A stretch of DNA of 64,000 bases from Xylanibacter caecicola (GCF_013166515.1 NZ_JABKKJ010000010.1:29083-93082), one strand, 5' to 3'; positions 1-8,698 are shown, counted from the first letter of the stretch. The notes: generated by a model from the sequence alone, not told the origin. Made by a program: numbers and translations.

Positions 1-122
1 TCGTGCACTTCCTTTATCTGCCTTGCATATTCGTTGAGCCTTTCCGTGTCTATGCCGTAGCTCTGTTTGCCCATGAGGCTCTCGCCGCTGAGCTTTAGAA
101 GTATTCTTTTATACTTTGCCAT
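1..122 (-). CDS. pyrH: UMP kinase, N-terminal 40 residues (partial)
   Basis: This is the start of a gene that runs off the left edge. The minus strand from the ATG at 122 reads [18 protein letters not shown], the N-terminal beta strand and glycine-rich phosphate-binding segment of bacterial UMP kinase (amino-acid kinase fold). PyrH phosphorylates UMP to UDP in the cytoplasm for pyrimidine nucleotide synthesis. Only about 16 percent of the usual 235-residue protein is present. It begins only 8 nt downstream of the birA stop on the same strand, so the two may be co-transcribed. The identification rests on the motif alone but is very characteristic. Confidence 0.9.
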   Translation of the reverse strand, partial: MAKYKRILLKLSGESLMGKQSYGIDTERLNEYARQIKEVH

Positions 123-130
123 GATGCGTA

Positions 131-874
131 TTATTTATTGTTGATTATGAACTTCACTTCCTTGAAGAAATATTTTCTTAGTCTGCCTTCCGTGTCGCGC
201 AGGAGCAGCCTGCCGCTTTCCTCCACTCCCACGGTTTCCGCCACGAATCCACCGTCGGCGTCGCTGTAGGCGTGAAAGCCCTCCCGACGGTATAGCGCGC
301 TGTGGTACATGGCTATGACGGAACTGCCGTTACCGTTTTCTATCATATTCATGTAGCGGCAGAAGCGGTCGATGATGTCGTCGAGTATGGCACGCGGTTC
401 CACTTCGTGCCCCAGTATGTTGCGCAGCGAAACGGGATTGGGCGCATCGCTGCGGAATGTCTCCTGATTTATGTTCACGCCCGTACCGATGATGCATCTT
501 CTTATGCCATGCCGGCAGACGGCGGTCTCTATCAGCGTACCGCTTATTTTCTTGTTGCACCAGTATATGTCGTTGGGCCATTTCACGCTTATTCCGCTGC
601 CCGCAATCTCCGTGAGACAGTCTTTCAGCGCCACCGCCATAGCCATGGAGATGATGAACTGGCGTGCGGGCGGAACGGAGATGTTTTGCACCAGTATGCT
701 GAAAAGCAGATTTTCCCCCGGCTCACTCTCCCATGAGTTACACGCCTGTCCTCGTCCTGCCGTTTGATACCGTGCAACGGCGACAACGAGATCGTTGTCC
801 GTCTCCGGCAGGTAATCGTGCAGAAAGCGGTTGGTTGAATCTGTAACGTCGAGTTCTATTATTCTTGTTTTCAT
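131..874 (-). CDS. birA: Biotin--[acetyl-CoA-carboxylase] ligase
   Basis: The 247-residue protein has the biotin protein ligase core: a GRGQACNSW segment near residues 40-48 (the biotinyl-AMP binding loop, usually GRGRxGRxW), KWPNDIYW near 100 and KKISGTLIE just after. It attaches biotin to the carrier domain of carboxylases through biotinyl-5'-AMP. There is no N-terminal winged-helix domain, so this is a monofunctional ligase and not a BirA-type repressor. The gene lies between yraN and pyrH on the same strand with 8-10 nt gaps, suggesting one operon. Confidence 0.93.
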   Translation of the reverse strand: MKTRIIELDVTDSTNRFLHDYLPETDNDLVVAVARYQTAGRGQACNSWESEPGENLLFSILVQNISVPPARQFIISMAMAVALKDCLTEIAGSGISVKWPNDIYWCNKKISGTLIETAVCRHGIRRCIIGTGVNINQETFRSDAPNPVSLRNILGHEVEPRAILDDIIDRFCRYMNMIENGNGSSVIAMYHSALYRREGFHAYSDADGGFVAETVGVEESGRLLLRDTEGRLRKYFFKEVKFIINNK

Positions 875-884
875 GTATCGTCGG

Positions 885-1250
885 TTATGGTATAGGCATG
901 AATGCGTCTTCGATGTGTGTTGCCTTGTAGTTGCCGTCTGCCGTCCCTACGATGGTCACGATGTCGAACCTTACGGGCAGGTCTATGTGTTTCATCTTCA
1001 CGTATTTGCCCGCAGCGCCACAGATGTTCCGTATCTTGTTTCGGTCTACCGCCGTTTCAGGCTCGGCGAAGATTTTGTCCCGCCTTGTCTTTACTTCCAC
1101 TATCACCAGCATGTCTGCGTCTACCGCCACTATGTCTATGTCGCGGCTGCCGTCGCGCCAGTTGCGGTCGACAATCCGCAGCCCCTTTTGTTCGAGATAC
1201 TCGGCGGCTTTCTGCTCGCCCCATTGTCCAAGGTCGTTGTGTGTTGCCAT
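885..1250 (-). CDS. yraN: YraN family (UPF0102) endonuclease-like protein
   Basis: The start at 1250 (MATHNDLGQWGEQ) is preferred over an upstream in-frame ATG at 1283 because the UPF0102 family begins with this G-xx-GE-x-A helix. The 121-residue product shows the family's PD-(D/E)XK-like core, DIDIVAVD followed by VIVEVKTR, with Asp, Glu and Lys in the expected order. The family resembles Holliday-junction resolvases, but its role is not established. It lies 10 nt upstream of birA on the same strand and is divergent from tadA, with a 100-nt spacer between the two starts. Confidence 0.9.
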   Translation of the reverse strand: MATHNDLGQWGEQKAAEYLEQKGLRIVDRNWRDGSRDIDIVAVDADMLVIVEVKTRRDKIFAEPETAVDRNKIRNICGAAGKYVKMKHIDLPVRFDIVTIVGTADGNYKATHIEDAFMPIP

Positions 1251-1323
1251 GAAGATTAGTGTTCCTGACTTACAAAAATACAATATTTCCGTTACACATC
1301 AAAGGTCTTTAAGCCTAAAAATA

Positions 1324-1331
1324 GTACTTTT
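1324..1331 (+). promoter_or_regulatory. Candidate -7 element for tadA
   Basis: TACTTTTG fits the Bacteroidota -7 consensus TAnnTTTG and lies 19 nt before the tadA start. No convincing TTTG -33 element is seen at the usual 20-bp spacing, so this is a motif-based guess. Confidence 0.5.
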
Positions 1332-1350
1332 GCAGAAAAACAGGCATATT

Positions 1351-1836
1351 ATGAAACAAGAGAAAAACCAATGCGCCGGCGGTGCCGTCGCAGAGCAGGC
1401 TGCGAAGGATGCCGAGTTCATGCGCAAGGCGCTGATTGAGGCGGAGACTGCCCGCGATGCCGGCGAGATACCCGTCGGTGCGGTTATTGTGTGCGGCGGG
1501 CGCATCATTTCGCGTGCCCACAATCTCACGGAGACGCTCAACGACGTCACGGCGCACGCCGAGATGCTGGCGATAACGTCTGCCGCCAACGCCATGGGCG
1601 GCAAGTTTCTGCCCGAATGCACGCTATATGTCACCGTGGAGCCGTGCCCCATGTGCGCCGGAGCGATAGGGTGGGCGAGGATAGGTCGCGTGGTCTATGG
1701 CGCGGCGGACGACAAGCGCGGATACACGCGCTATGCTCCCGATGTTCTTCACCCCAAGACCACGGTCGCGACGGGGGTGCTCGAAGAAGAGTGCCGCAGG
1801 CTCATGCAGGAGTTCTTTGCTGATAAAAGGAGATAA
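1351..1836 (+). CDS. tadA: tRNA-specific adenosine deaminase
   Basis: The 161-residue protein has the zinc-dependent deaminase signature: HAE (His69, catalytic Glu71) and PCPMC (Cys99, Cys102). The surrounding sequence (GEIPVGAVIV, then TLYVTVEPCPMCAGA) is that of TadA, which converts adenosine 34 to inosine in tRNA-Arg(ACG). The start at 1351 follows a candidate promoter at 1324; the open frame extends much further upstream, but only into sequence antisense to yraN. The first 20 residues are longer than in most TadA proteins. The stop codon lies inside the first copy of an AAGGAGATAAGG repeat. Confidence 0.92.
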   Translation: MKQEKNQCAGGAVAEQAAKDAEFMRKALIEAETARDAGEIPVGAVIVCGGRIISRAHNLTETLNDVTAHAEMLAITSAANAMGGKFLPECTLYVTVEPCPMCAGAIGWARIGRVVYGAADDKRGYTRYAPDVLHPKTTVATGVLEEECRRLMQEFFADKRR

Positions 1837-1922
1837 GGGGGAGATAAAAGAAGATATGCGGCTGATGCCGCAGGAGATAAGGACAATGGCAAGGAGATAA
1901 GGGACACAGCAAGGAGATAAGG
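1826..1922. repeat. Short direct repeats AAGGAGATAAGG, about 20-bp period
   Basis: Copies of AGGAGATAAGG occur near 1828, 1872, 1892 and 1912, the last three at an exact 20-bp spacing, with a degenerate copy at about 1839. The first overlaps the tadA stop codon. This looks like a small simple-sequence expansion; no function is evident. Confidence 0.7.
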
Positions 1923-1934
1923 AGCCTGCTACCG

Positions 1935-2038
1935 GTAGGGATGCACCATGGTGCATCCGAAAACGCATGGCTTGTATCGTCGAATCACATCGGATTATTG
2001 TTCATAATCATTTCGGCTGCACCATGGTACAGCCCTAC
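1935..2038. repeat. BIME/MITE-like pair of inverted palindromic repeats
   Basis: Two copies of a roughly 28-bp sequence face each other: 1935-1962 (GTAGGGATGCACCATGGTGC...) and 2011-2038, which is its reverse complement with three differences. The left copy contains a perfect 20-bp palindrome at 1939-1958; the right copy has the same core with one mismatch. The unit is 104 bp long in the tadA-M16 intergenic space. The layout resembles REP/BIME elements or a small MITE. No target duplication was found. Confidence 0.7.
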
Positions 2039-2078
2039 ACGGTGCGGATGTTCGGTTGTCACATTTTATATAACAAAT

Positions 2079-2110
2079 ACGGGGCAAAGGCGTTTCCGCC
2101 CCTGCCCCGT
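2079..2110 (-). terminator. Stem-loop downstream of the M16 protease gene
   Basis: ACGGGGCA at 2079-2086 pairs with TGCCCCGT at 2103-2110, and an inner GGCG/CGCC pairing extends the stem. It lies 28 nt past the stop of the minus-strand protease gene. The following sequence is AT-rich but has no clean U-run, so termination is likely but not certain. Confidence 0.55.
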
Positions 2111-2137
2111 GTCTGCTTTATGTAATGCGTGATAAGG

Positions 2138-4963
2138 CTACTCCTGCGGGAGCATTATAATCTCTACGCTGTTGCCTCCGGCTATTATCACATCCTTTAC
2201 GAATGCTGCGATGCTCTCCGGTGTGAGTTCGCCGACAATCTTCTTGTAGTCGGTCACTACGTCTATGCCCAACTCGTCGAAGTTGCTTATCGCGCCCAGC
2301 CAGTATCCGTTCTTCTTTGCGTTGTCGTCAGCCTGCTTCAACATCAGTTCCTTCACCTTTGTCAGCATGTCTGCGTCTACGGTCTTTGCCATGGCTGCCA
2401 CTTCGTCCTTCATTATCTTTATCGCCAGGTCTGCCTTCTCGGGCTTCATCGGGCATACGCCCAACAGAACGGTGAATGGCACGTCGCTGCCCGCCGTCGT
2501 GCGTCCCACGGCACCTGCCGAGTATGCGGCACTGGCGTCTTCGCGTATCTTCTTGAGATAAATCATAGACAGTATCTGTCCTGCCACGTCTACCTTTATG
2601 TCGTTCTCAAGGCTGTACGGCACGTTGTTGTTATACCAGTAGATGTATGCCTGTGCCTTCGGCGTGTCCATCTTGCGCGTGAACTTGTTCACAACGTTGC
2701 CCTGTGCGTATGTGGCAACCTTGCGCCAGTTCTCTTTCTTGCCTTTTGCCGGCAGCGAAGCGATATACTGTTCTATCAGCGGACGCAGAGTTGTCTCGTC
2801 GAAGTTGCCCACGAGCATGAACGTGAAGTCGGCTGCGTTGGCAGTGCGCTCCTTTGCTATCTCGAGTATGCGGTCGTAGTTTACGTCCTTAAGGTCTTCC
2901 GCCTTTATCGATGTGAAGCGCGGGTTGTGGCTGTTGAGCGTGCACTGCATTGAGTCTACGAAAGCCTTTTCGGGCGATATGCTCTGGTTTTTGAGCATGG
3001 TCTCGAGCATCGTCATGAGCGATGTGTACGATTTCTCGTCCTTCTTTATGGCAGTGAAGTAGAGATAGTTGAGCTGCAACAGTGTCTCGATGTCCTTGGG
3101 AGTAGACCTTCCCGAGATTGTCTCGTGCAGCTTGTTGAGGCTCATAGACAGACTCACCTGCTTGCCTGCAAGCGCTTTCTCAAGCTCCGTGTGGCTGAAC
3201 TCGCCCAGTCCGCTCGCCTCGATGACATCGTCGAATGCCTTCATGTTGGCAAAGTCTTTCTCGTCGAGAAGCGACGAACCGCCTTTCGACGATGCTACCA
3301 TAAGCACCTCGTCGTCCTTGAAGTCGGTCTTCTTCAGCAGTACCCTTGCACCGTTGGACAGTGTCAGTTCCTTGTATCCCAGCTTGTTGTTCTCTTTCTC
3401 GCTCTTTATCGTTCCTTTGGCGGGAAGCGTCTTTATCAGCGGCTCGTCCTTCACGTTGTCCACATATGCAGTCAACTGTTCGGCGCGCACGCCGGCTATA
3501 GCCTTCTTTATTCCGTCCACCGTCGGGTATACGGCACCTTCCTTCTCGTTGTTTATGCTGAACACAACAAGGTTAGAGTCGTTCCTGCTTATCATCTCGC
3601 CCATACCCTGGTTTACAGCCTCTACGGGTATCATCGGCGTGATCTGCTGCATTATGTTGTACTGGTCTTCGAGCGACGGTATCGGCTCGTTCGACAGGAA
3701 GTGGTCGCGATACTCGTCTCCGTATTTAGCGTTCTCGCGCTTGTTGCGGTTGGTGTATGCCTTTTCCAGCGCGCTCATGTAGTTGGACTTGGCACGCACA
3801 AACTCGGTCGGCGTAAATCCGAACTGCGATGCACGCAGAGCCTCGCGCATTACGGCTGCAATCGCCTCTTCGGTCTTTCCGTCCTTGGGAACAATCACCA
3901 TGGAGAATGCATCCTTTGTCTTTGAGAATATATATGAGCCGTCATAGCAGTAAGCCTGTACAAACGGGCAGTCGGCGTTCTGTGCCAGCTCGCCCAGTCG
4001 GGCGTTCAGCATGCCCGTTACAACAGACTTGAGATAGTCTGCCATGAGATATGACAGGTCGCCCTTGGCGCTGTCGGGCACGGCGTCGTGCTTGATGAAC
4101 ATCTGCACCACGTTTATTGTCTGTTCCTTGTCCTTGTCGATGAGGATTATCGGCTCGGCATTGTCGGGCACCTGCTCGTCCACCACCGGTGCGGCATTGG
4201 GTATGAGCTTTATTCCGCTGAACATCTCCTTTATCTTGTTCTCGGTGTAGTCCACGTCTATGTCGCCCACAACTATTATCGCCTGATTGTCCGGACGATA
4301 CCACTTCTGATAGTACTTGCGCAGTGCCTCGGGCTTGAAGTTGTCGATAATCTCCATCTTGCCGATGGGGTAGCGCTTGCCGTATTTGCTGCCGGGGTAG
4401 AGCGCTTCGAGATTGCGCTCGAACATGCGCGACGATGCGTCGGTGCGCAGACGCCACTCCTCGTGTATCACTCCGCGCTCCTTGTCAATCTCCTTCGCGT
4501 CGAGTGTAAGACCGTTCGACCAGTCTTTCAGTATGAGCAGACACGAGTCGAGAGCCTCGCGGCGTGTCGACGGGACGTTGCAGATGCGGTATACCGTCTG
4601 GTCTATACCTGTATATGCGTTGAGGTCGCTGCCGAACTCCACGCCCAACGAGCGTGTATATTCGATGACGCCGTTCTCCTTGAAGTTGTCCGAGCCGTTG
4701 AAAGCCATGTGCTCCAGGAAGTGAGCCAGACCGCGCTGGTCGTCGTTCTCCTGTATCGAACCCACGCGCTGTGCTATGTAGAAGTTCACCCGCTTCTCGG
4801 GATATCCGTTCTGACGCACGTAGTAGGTCAGACCGTTGGGCAACTTGCCTATTCTCACTGCCTTGTCGACAGGTATGGGAGGCATCTGGAAGCCTTGTGC
4901 CAGCGACGGAACCACAGCCGAAAGGGCAAGTACCGCGATGGCAAAAAGATTTTTGATTTTCAT
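2138..4963 (-). CDS. M16 family zinc metalloprotease (two-domain, exported)
   Basis: This is a 941-residue insulinase/pitrilysin-type protease. Residues 1-23 form a signal peptide ending LAQ, so it is probably periplasmic or in the outer envelope. The inverted zincin motif HxxEH is at residues 81-85 (HFLEH), and the downstream acidic helix ERGVIHEEWR supplies the third ligand. The C-terminal half, beginning around residue 510, repeats the fold (GYKELTLSNGARVLLKKTDF) without a zinc site, as is typical of the two-domain members of this family in Bacteroidota. The substrate is unknown. Its own promoter probably lies in the 370-bp spacer upstream. Confidence 0.92.
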   Translation of the reverse strand: MKIKNLFAIAVLALSAVVPSLAQGFQMPPIPVDKAVRIGKLPNGLTYYVRQNGYPEKRVNFYIAQRVGSIQENDDQRGLAHFLEHMAFNGSDNFKENGVIEYTRSLGVEFGSDLNAYTGIDQTVYRICNVPSTRREALDSCLLILKDWSNGLTLDAKEIDKERGVIHEEWRLRTDASSRMFERNLEALYPGSKYGKRYPIGKMEIIDNFKPEALRKYYQKWYRPDNQAIIVVGDIDVDYTENKIKEMFSGIKLIPNAAPVVDEQVPDNAEPIILIDKDKEQTINVVQMFIKHDAVPDSAKGDLSYLMADYLKSVVTGMLNARLGELAQNADCPFVQAYCYDGSYIFSKTKDAFSMVIVPKDGKTEEAIAAVMREALRASQFGFTPTEFVRAKSNYMSALEKAYTNRNKRENAKYGDEYRDHFLSNEPIPSLEDQYNIMQQITPMIPVEAVNQGMGEMISRNDSNLVVFSINNEKEGAVYPTVDGIKKAIAGVRAEQLTAYVDNVKDEPLIKTLPAKGTIKSEKENNKLGYKELTLSNGARVLLKKTDFKDDEVLMVASSKGGSSLLDEKDFANMKAFDDVIEASGLGEFSHTELEKALAGKQVSLSMSLNKLHETISGRSTPKDIETLLQLNYLYFTAIKKDEKSYTSLMTMLETMLKNQSISPEKAFVDSMQCTLNSHNPRFTSIKAEDLKDVNYDRILEIAKERTANAADFTFMLVGNFDETTLRPLIEQYIASLPAKGKKENWRKVATYAQGNVVNKFTRKMDTPKAQAYIYWYNNNVPYSLENDIKVDVAGQILSMIYLKKIREDASAAYSAGAVGRTTAGSDVPFTVLLGVCPMKPEKADLAIKIMKDEVAAMAKTVDADMLTKVKELMLKQADDNAKKNGYWLGAISNFDELGIDVVTDYKKIVGELTPESIAAFVKDVIIAGGNSVEIIMLPQE

Positions 4964-5143
4964 AATTTATAATGTTTTGTAAAATAAGATATATACAATG
5001 CAAAGGTAATAAAATAATTGTTTATATGACAAAATGTAAAGAATAAAATGATGCCAGGCGGAGTTATGTAAGACAAAACAGCGTTTTTGCTTGATAATAG
5101 GAACGTTTGCACTGTGGCACGGCTGCGCGATGCCGTAGGTGCT

Positions 5144-5173
5144 ACACGTTGCAATGCCGGCGGTGCAACGTGT
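5144..5173. repeat. Perfect 10-bp inverted repeat in the xerD-M16 spacer
   Basis: ACACGTTGCA at 5144-5153 is the reverse complement of TGCAACGTGT at 5164-5173, with a 10-nt loop. It sits downstream of xerD and upstream of the protease gene. It may be a stem-loop terminator without a T-run, or an operator. Confidence 0.6.
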
Positions 5174-5249
5174 GTCGGAATATGGCTTGTAAACCATTGA
5201 AAAGCAAGATGATATCTTTGGGATTCTAAAAGGTGCCCTTTTAGACGCT

Positions 5250-5308
5250 GAAAGGCGGCATATCAGAGCCTGAAATGCCACCTTTCGCAATGCAATATGC
5301 CGCCTTTT
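5250..5308. repeat. 13-bp inverted repeat just beyond xerD
   Basis: AAAGGCGGCATAT at 5250-5262 is the reverse complement of ATATGCCGCCTTT at 5296-5308, with 33 nt between. The arm nearest xerD is 27 nt after its stop codon. The rest of the 370-nt spacer (4964-5334) shows no gene. The structure probably terminates xerD or is a small dispersed repeat. Confidence 0.6.
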
Positions 5309-5334
5309 GGAAAATGCCCTGCCGCGAGGCGTGC

Positions 5335-6246
5335 CTACTTGTCTCTTCTCGGGTGGTACATCAGCACCTCCTCGCGCAGCGTGTGGATGTCGATATGCGT
5401 GTAAATCTCGGTCGTGCCGATGTGCTCGTGTCCGAGCATTATCTGTATGGCGCGCAAGTCTGCCCCTCCTTCGAGCAGTGCCGTGGCGAAACTGTGGCGC
5501 AGCGTGTGCGGGCTTATGGTTTTCTTTATTCCGGCTTCCGCCGCCAAACGCTTTATCATTATCAGTATCATGGTGCGCGTGAGATGCGCTCCGCGGCGGT
5601 TGAGAAAGACGTAATCGTCTTCTCCCTCCTTTATCGTCATCATGTTGCGGTCTCTGAACCAGTATTCCAGTTCCTTTATGGCTGAAGGCGATATGGGCAC
5701 GAGCCGCTCCTTGCGCCCTTTGCCCTCTACGCGTATGAAACGTTCTTCGAGAAAAAGGTTGGACATCTTCAGAGTCACAAGCTCGCTCACGCGGAGACCG
5801 CAGCAGAACAATGTCTCGATGATAGCCTTGTTTCGCTGCCCCTCCCATTTAGACAGGTCTATAGCCTGTTCGAGCATGTTGACCTCCTCCGTGCTCAGCA
5901 CCTCCGGCAGATGCTCGCCTATACGGGGAGACTCGAGCAGTTCCGACGGGTCGGCGGAGACATATCCCTCGAGATACAGAAACCTGTAGAACGAGCGCAC
6001 ACCGCTGAGAATGCGGCACTGTGAGCGGGCGTTTATGCCTATGTCGTGAAGCGAAGCCGCAAAGCTGCGCAGGTCTTCTATACCGGCATCGGCAGGCTCC
6101 AGACCTCCGGAGTGCAGAAAACCGAATAGTTTCTGCAGGTCAAGCATATACGCCTCCTGTGTGTTCTGTGTGAGGTTGCGCTGCAGTTTTATGTACCGCA
6201 GATATCGCCTCACCATATCATTATTGCTTTTGCTGTCGTATTTCAT
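5335..6246 (-). CDS. xerD: Site-specific tyrosine recombinase XerD
   Basis: The 303-residue protein has the full XerC/D layout: an N-terminal SAM-like DNA-binding domain (residues 10-95) and a catalytic domain with Arg152, Lys176, His247, Arg250, His273 and the nucleophile Tyr282 (HTLRHSFA, LGHEHIGTTEIYTH). With XerC it resolves chromosome dimers at dif. Length and context (next to aroQ, as in other Bacteroidales) argue for the housekeeping enzyme and not a mobile-element integrase. It is divergent from aroQ across a repeat-rich spacer. Confidence 0.92.
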   Translation of the reverse strand: MKYDSKSNNDMVRRYLRYIKLQRNLTQNTQEAYMLDLQKLFGFLHSGGLEPADAGIEDLRSFAASLHDIGINARSQCRILSGVRSFYRFLYLEGYVSADPSELLESPRIGEHLPEVLSTEEVNMLEQAIDLSKWEGQRNKAIIETLFCCGLRVSELVTLKMSNLFLEERFIRVEGKGRKERLVPISPSAIKELEYWFRDRNMMTIKEGEDDYVFLNRRGAHLTRTMILIMIKRLAAEAGIKKTISPHTLRHSFATALLEGGADLRAIQIMLGHEHIGTTEIYTHIDIHTLREEVLMYHPRRDK

Positions 6247-6256
6247 TTATTTTTAT

Positions 6257-6441
6257 TATCTTTGACTTCGTATCTTACTGCGTCCAAGATACTCTCGCTT
6301 GACAAAAAAACAAATAAATTTGTTGTTTTGTTCTCGACTTATCCGTATCTTTGACTTCGTCTTTGGCTGCGTCCAAGATACTCTCGCTCGACAAAAAACA
6401 AATAAATTTGTTGTTTTGTTCTCGACTTATCCGTATCTTTG
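6257..6441 (+). repeat. Tandem 88-89-bp repeat carrying triplicated promoter -7 boxes
   Basis: Two nearly identical units occupy 6257-6345 and 6346-6433, and a third copy begins at 6434 before diverging. Each unit starts with TATCTTTG, a perfect Bacteroidota -7 element, and ends with a TTG about 20 bp before the next TATCTTTG. The last box (6434-6441) is about 94 nt upstream of aroQ. The arrangement looks like duplicated promoters for aroQ. Confidence 0.75.
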
Positions 6442-6534
6442 CCCCAGATAAGCTACGCACTGACAACTCCCAAAAAAATTGCTTGCGTCAGGCTTTCACT
6501 ATCGCTGCATACAAAATTACATTTTTTTTCCGAT

Positions 6535-6951
6535 ATGAAGATACTTATCCTTAACGGACCCAATCTGAACCTCCTCGGAGTGCGTGAGCCGGGTATATAC
6601 GGCAGCTGTTCTTTCGACAGTTATCTGCCGCTGCTCCGTGAGCGCTATCCGGCAGTAGACATAGAATACCGTCAGAGCAACATAGAGGGCGAACTGATAA
6701 ACATCATGCAGGAAACGGGCTTCTCATACGACGGCATCATACTGAACGCCGGCGCATATACGCACACAAGCATCGCCCTGCACGACTGCATACGCTCGCT
6801 GAAGTGCCCGGTCATAGAGGTGCATATCTCCAACGTGCACAGTCGTGAGGAGTTTCGCCGCCACTCGTATATATCGCCCGTATGCAAGGGAGTTATATGC
6901 GGTTTCGGGCTCGACTCATACCGTCTTGCACTCGAAGCGCTTCTGTGCTGA
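6535..6951 (+). CDS. aroQ: 3-dehydroquinate dehydratase, type II
   Basis: The 138-residue product begins MKILILNGPNLNLLGVREP, the signature of type II dehydroquinase; the catalytic Tyr is in GIYG (residue 22), and the conserved EVHISNVHSREEFR segment contains the catalytic His. It converts 3-dehydroquinate to 3-dehydroshikimate in the shikimate pathway. Starting at 6535 gives the normal family length; the open frame upstream covers only the leader. Triplicated promoter boxes at 6257-6441 probably drive it. Confidence 0.94.
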   Translation: MKILILNGPNLNLLGVREPGIYGSCSFDSYLPLLRERYPAVDIEYRQSNIEGELINIMQETGFSYDGIILNAGAYTHTSIALHDCIRSLKCPVIEVHISNVHSREEFRRHSYISPVCKGVICGFGLDSYRLALEALLC

Positions 6952-7028
6952 GCCGGATGATGTCTGCTTGAACGCCGGACGGATAGTGTTAAGCACATAT
7001 ACCCCATATCTTTACCTTATATATAATA

Positions 7029-7658
7029 ATGTCAGAAATAGACGACTATATTCTTGCCCATACCGATCCGGAGGGCGACTATCTGTACAGGCTCTATCGT
7101 GCCACCAACATCCACCTGCTGCGCGGGCGCATGGCGAGCGGTCATCTGCAGGGCAGGCTTCTGCGCATGCTCGTGCGTATGATCAAACCGAAGAACATTC
7201 TCGAGGTGGGAACGTTCAGCGGTTACAGTGCCATTTGTCTTGCCGAAGGACTTGATGACGGCGGCAAGGTATATACATACGAGATAAACGACGAGCAGGA
7301 GGACTTTACGCGCCCTTGGATTGAAGGCTCTGCCGTGGCAGACAAGATAGAGTTTATAATAGGCGATGCCATTTCCGAGGCTCCCGCACTGGGCATAACC
7401 TTCGACCTTGTCTTTATCGATGGCGACAAGCGTACATATCTCGACACCTACGAAATGGCTCTTTCGGTGTTGCGCCCGGGAGGCTTCATCTTCGCCGACA
7501 ACACGCTTTGGGATGGGCATGTGGTAGACCATGCCTATGACAAAGACCGCCAGACGGCGGGAATAGAGCATTTTAATGATTTCGTAGCACGTGACGATAG
7601 GGTGGAGCGCGTAATGCTTCCGTTGCGCGACGGGCTGACGTTGATACGTAAGAAGTGA
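7029..7658 (+). CDS. SAM-dependent O-methyltransferase (COMT-like)
   Basis: The 209-residue cytosolic protein has the class I methyltransferase motif I as ILEVGTFSGYSAI (near residues 56-68), then FDLVFIDGDK and FADNTLW, which match metal-dependent catechol/caffeoyl-CoA O-methyltransferase-like proteins. The Asp/Asn metal ligands appear present. The physiological substrate is unknown; homologues sit next to aroQ in related genomes. Its TGA stop is part of the left arm of a long inverted repeat. Confidence 0.88.
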   Translation: MSEIDDYILAHTDPEGDYLYRLYRATNIHLLRGRMASGHLQGRLLRMLVRMIKPKNILEVGTFSGYSAICLAEGLDDGGKVYTYEINDEQEDFTRPWIEGSAVADKIEFIIGDAISEAPALGITFDLVFIDGDKRTYLDTYEMALSVLRPGGFIFADNTLWDGHVVDHAYDKDRQTAGIEHFNDFVARDDRVERVMLPLRDGLTLIRKK

Positions 7659-7826
7659 AGAATTAAGAGTTAAGAATGAAGAATTTGCTGCCGCAGCAGC
7701 AGGATTATTTTAGCCCCTATAGGTTCTATTGTTCCTATAGGGGCTATATGTCTTATAAGCCTTATAAGCCCTATTGTTAAATGATGTGCGGCAGCAAATT
7801 CTTCATTCTTAACTCTTAATTCTTCA
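7656..7826. repeat. Long nested inverted repeat (40-bp arms) between convergent genes
   Basis: The arms 7656-7695 and 7787-7826 are perfect reverse complements over 40 bp (GAAGAATTAAGAGTTAAGAA... and its complement). Inside is a second perfect 13-bp stem, 7711-7723 with 7734-7746 (TAGCCCCTATAGG). A short direct repeat, CTTATAAGC, follows. The unit separates convergent genes and can act as a bidirectional terminator; its size and symmetry also fit a MITE-like element. Confidence 0.8.
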
Positions 7827-7831
7827 TTTCT

Positions 7832-8680
7832 TTACTTAACCTGCACCACCAGATACTTGCTTGTGCTCCAGAACAGCTGCGGGTTGTTTATCCTAAGCAC
7901 GTATTGGTCTTTTGCATCGCGCTGCAGCGTGTAGCTGCCGGACGGGTGCATGGTCAGTATGTTGGCAGACTTGGAATAGAGTTTTATCTCTTTGTCTACG
8001 CGTATGTCTATTTTTGTAAAGTAGTTCTTGTTGAAGTTGCCCTGCAACACTTTACCCTTTAAAAGGATGTTCTGTTCTTTCAACTCCTTCTTTGTGCCGA
8101 AAGCGAACCATGCCGTGTTTATCTGCTTGTCCTGATCGTTGATTGTCTGTGCCTTGCTTTCGTTCTCTCCCTTCAGGTCGTTTACGCTTGTATTGAGATC
8201 GGAGATTGTTGCATCAAGTTCGGCAATGTGTATATCCTTGGCGTCGAGTTCGGCACGCAACTGCCTTAACTGTATGTCTTTGTTGTCCAGTTGCTTTACA
8301 AGATTCTCTATAGTCCGCTTCAATTGTTCGCCCTTAAACGAGCTTTCGCGCATTTGCTGGCGCAGCTTTTCTATAAGTTCACGGTTCTGAATGAGGCGCT
8401 GCTGTATGAACTTGATGTTCTCGCGTATCTCGCTCTCTTTGTTGGCACCCTCTCCGTCCTTTGCAATGAGCACACGGTTCTCGGCAGCATTGATGTCGCG
8501 GAAACCCTCTTCGACATCGTTCAGCAATCCCATCATATCGTTTATCTCATTGTCTTTCTGCTCGATGATGCGCTGCAAGGAGTCTGTGGCGCTTACCGAC
8601 GGCTGTTCGGGAGTCACCTTTTCGTTCTTGCATGCAGTCAGTGCCATGGCACATGCTGCAAATAATAATACCTTTTTCAT
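7832..8680 (-). CDS. Coiled-coil lipoprotein of unknown role (possibly Cbp1-like)
   Basis: The 282-residue protein starts with a lipoprotein signal, MKKVLLFAACAMALTAC, with the lipobox cysteine at 17. Residues 30-175 are rich in heptads (E, K, Q, L), predicting a long coiled coil. The C-terminal 100 residues form a small beta-rich domain ending FWSTSKYLVVQVK. Similar Bacteroidales proteins carry the name Cbp1-like collagen-binding adhesin, but nothing here proves that function. It is probably anchored in the outer or inner membrane facing the periplasm. It lies 18 nt downstream of... rsmI in transcription order, so the two may be co-transcribed. Confidence 0.7.
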   Translation of the reverse strand: MKKVLLFAACAMALTACKNEKVTPEQPSVSATDSLQRIIEQKDNEINDMMGLLNDVEEGFRDINAAENRVLIAKDGEGANKESEIRENIKFIQQRLIQNRELIEKLRQQMRESSFKGEQLKRTIENLVKQLDNKDIQLRQLRAELDAKDIHIAELDATISDLNTSVNDLKGENESKAQTINDQDKQINTAWFAFGTKKELKEQNILLKGKVLQGNFNKNYFTKIDIRVDKEIKLYSKSANILTMHPSGSYTLQRDAKDQYVLRINNPQLFWSTSKYLVVQVK

Positions 8681-8698
8681 AATTATAAGTTTTTTGGT

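Noticed and set aside
4967..5848. A 293-codon minus-strand frame across xerD and the spacer
   Set aside because: It is an out-of-frame shadow of xerD with Arg/His-rich composition; xerD itself is unambiguous.
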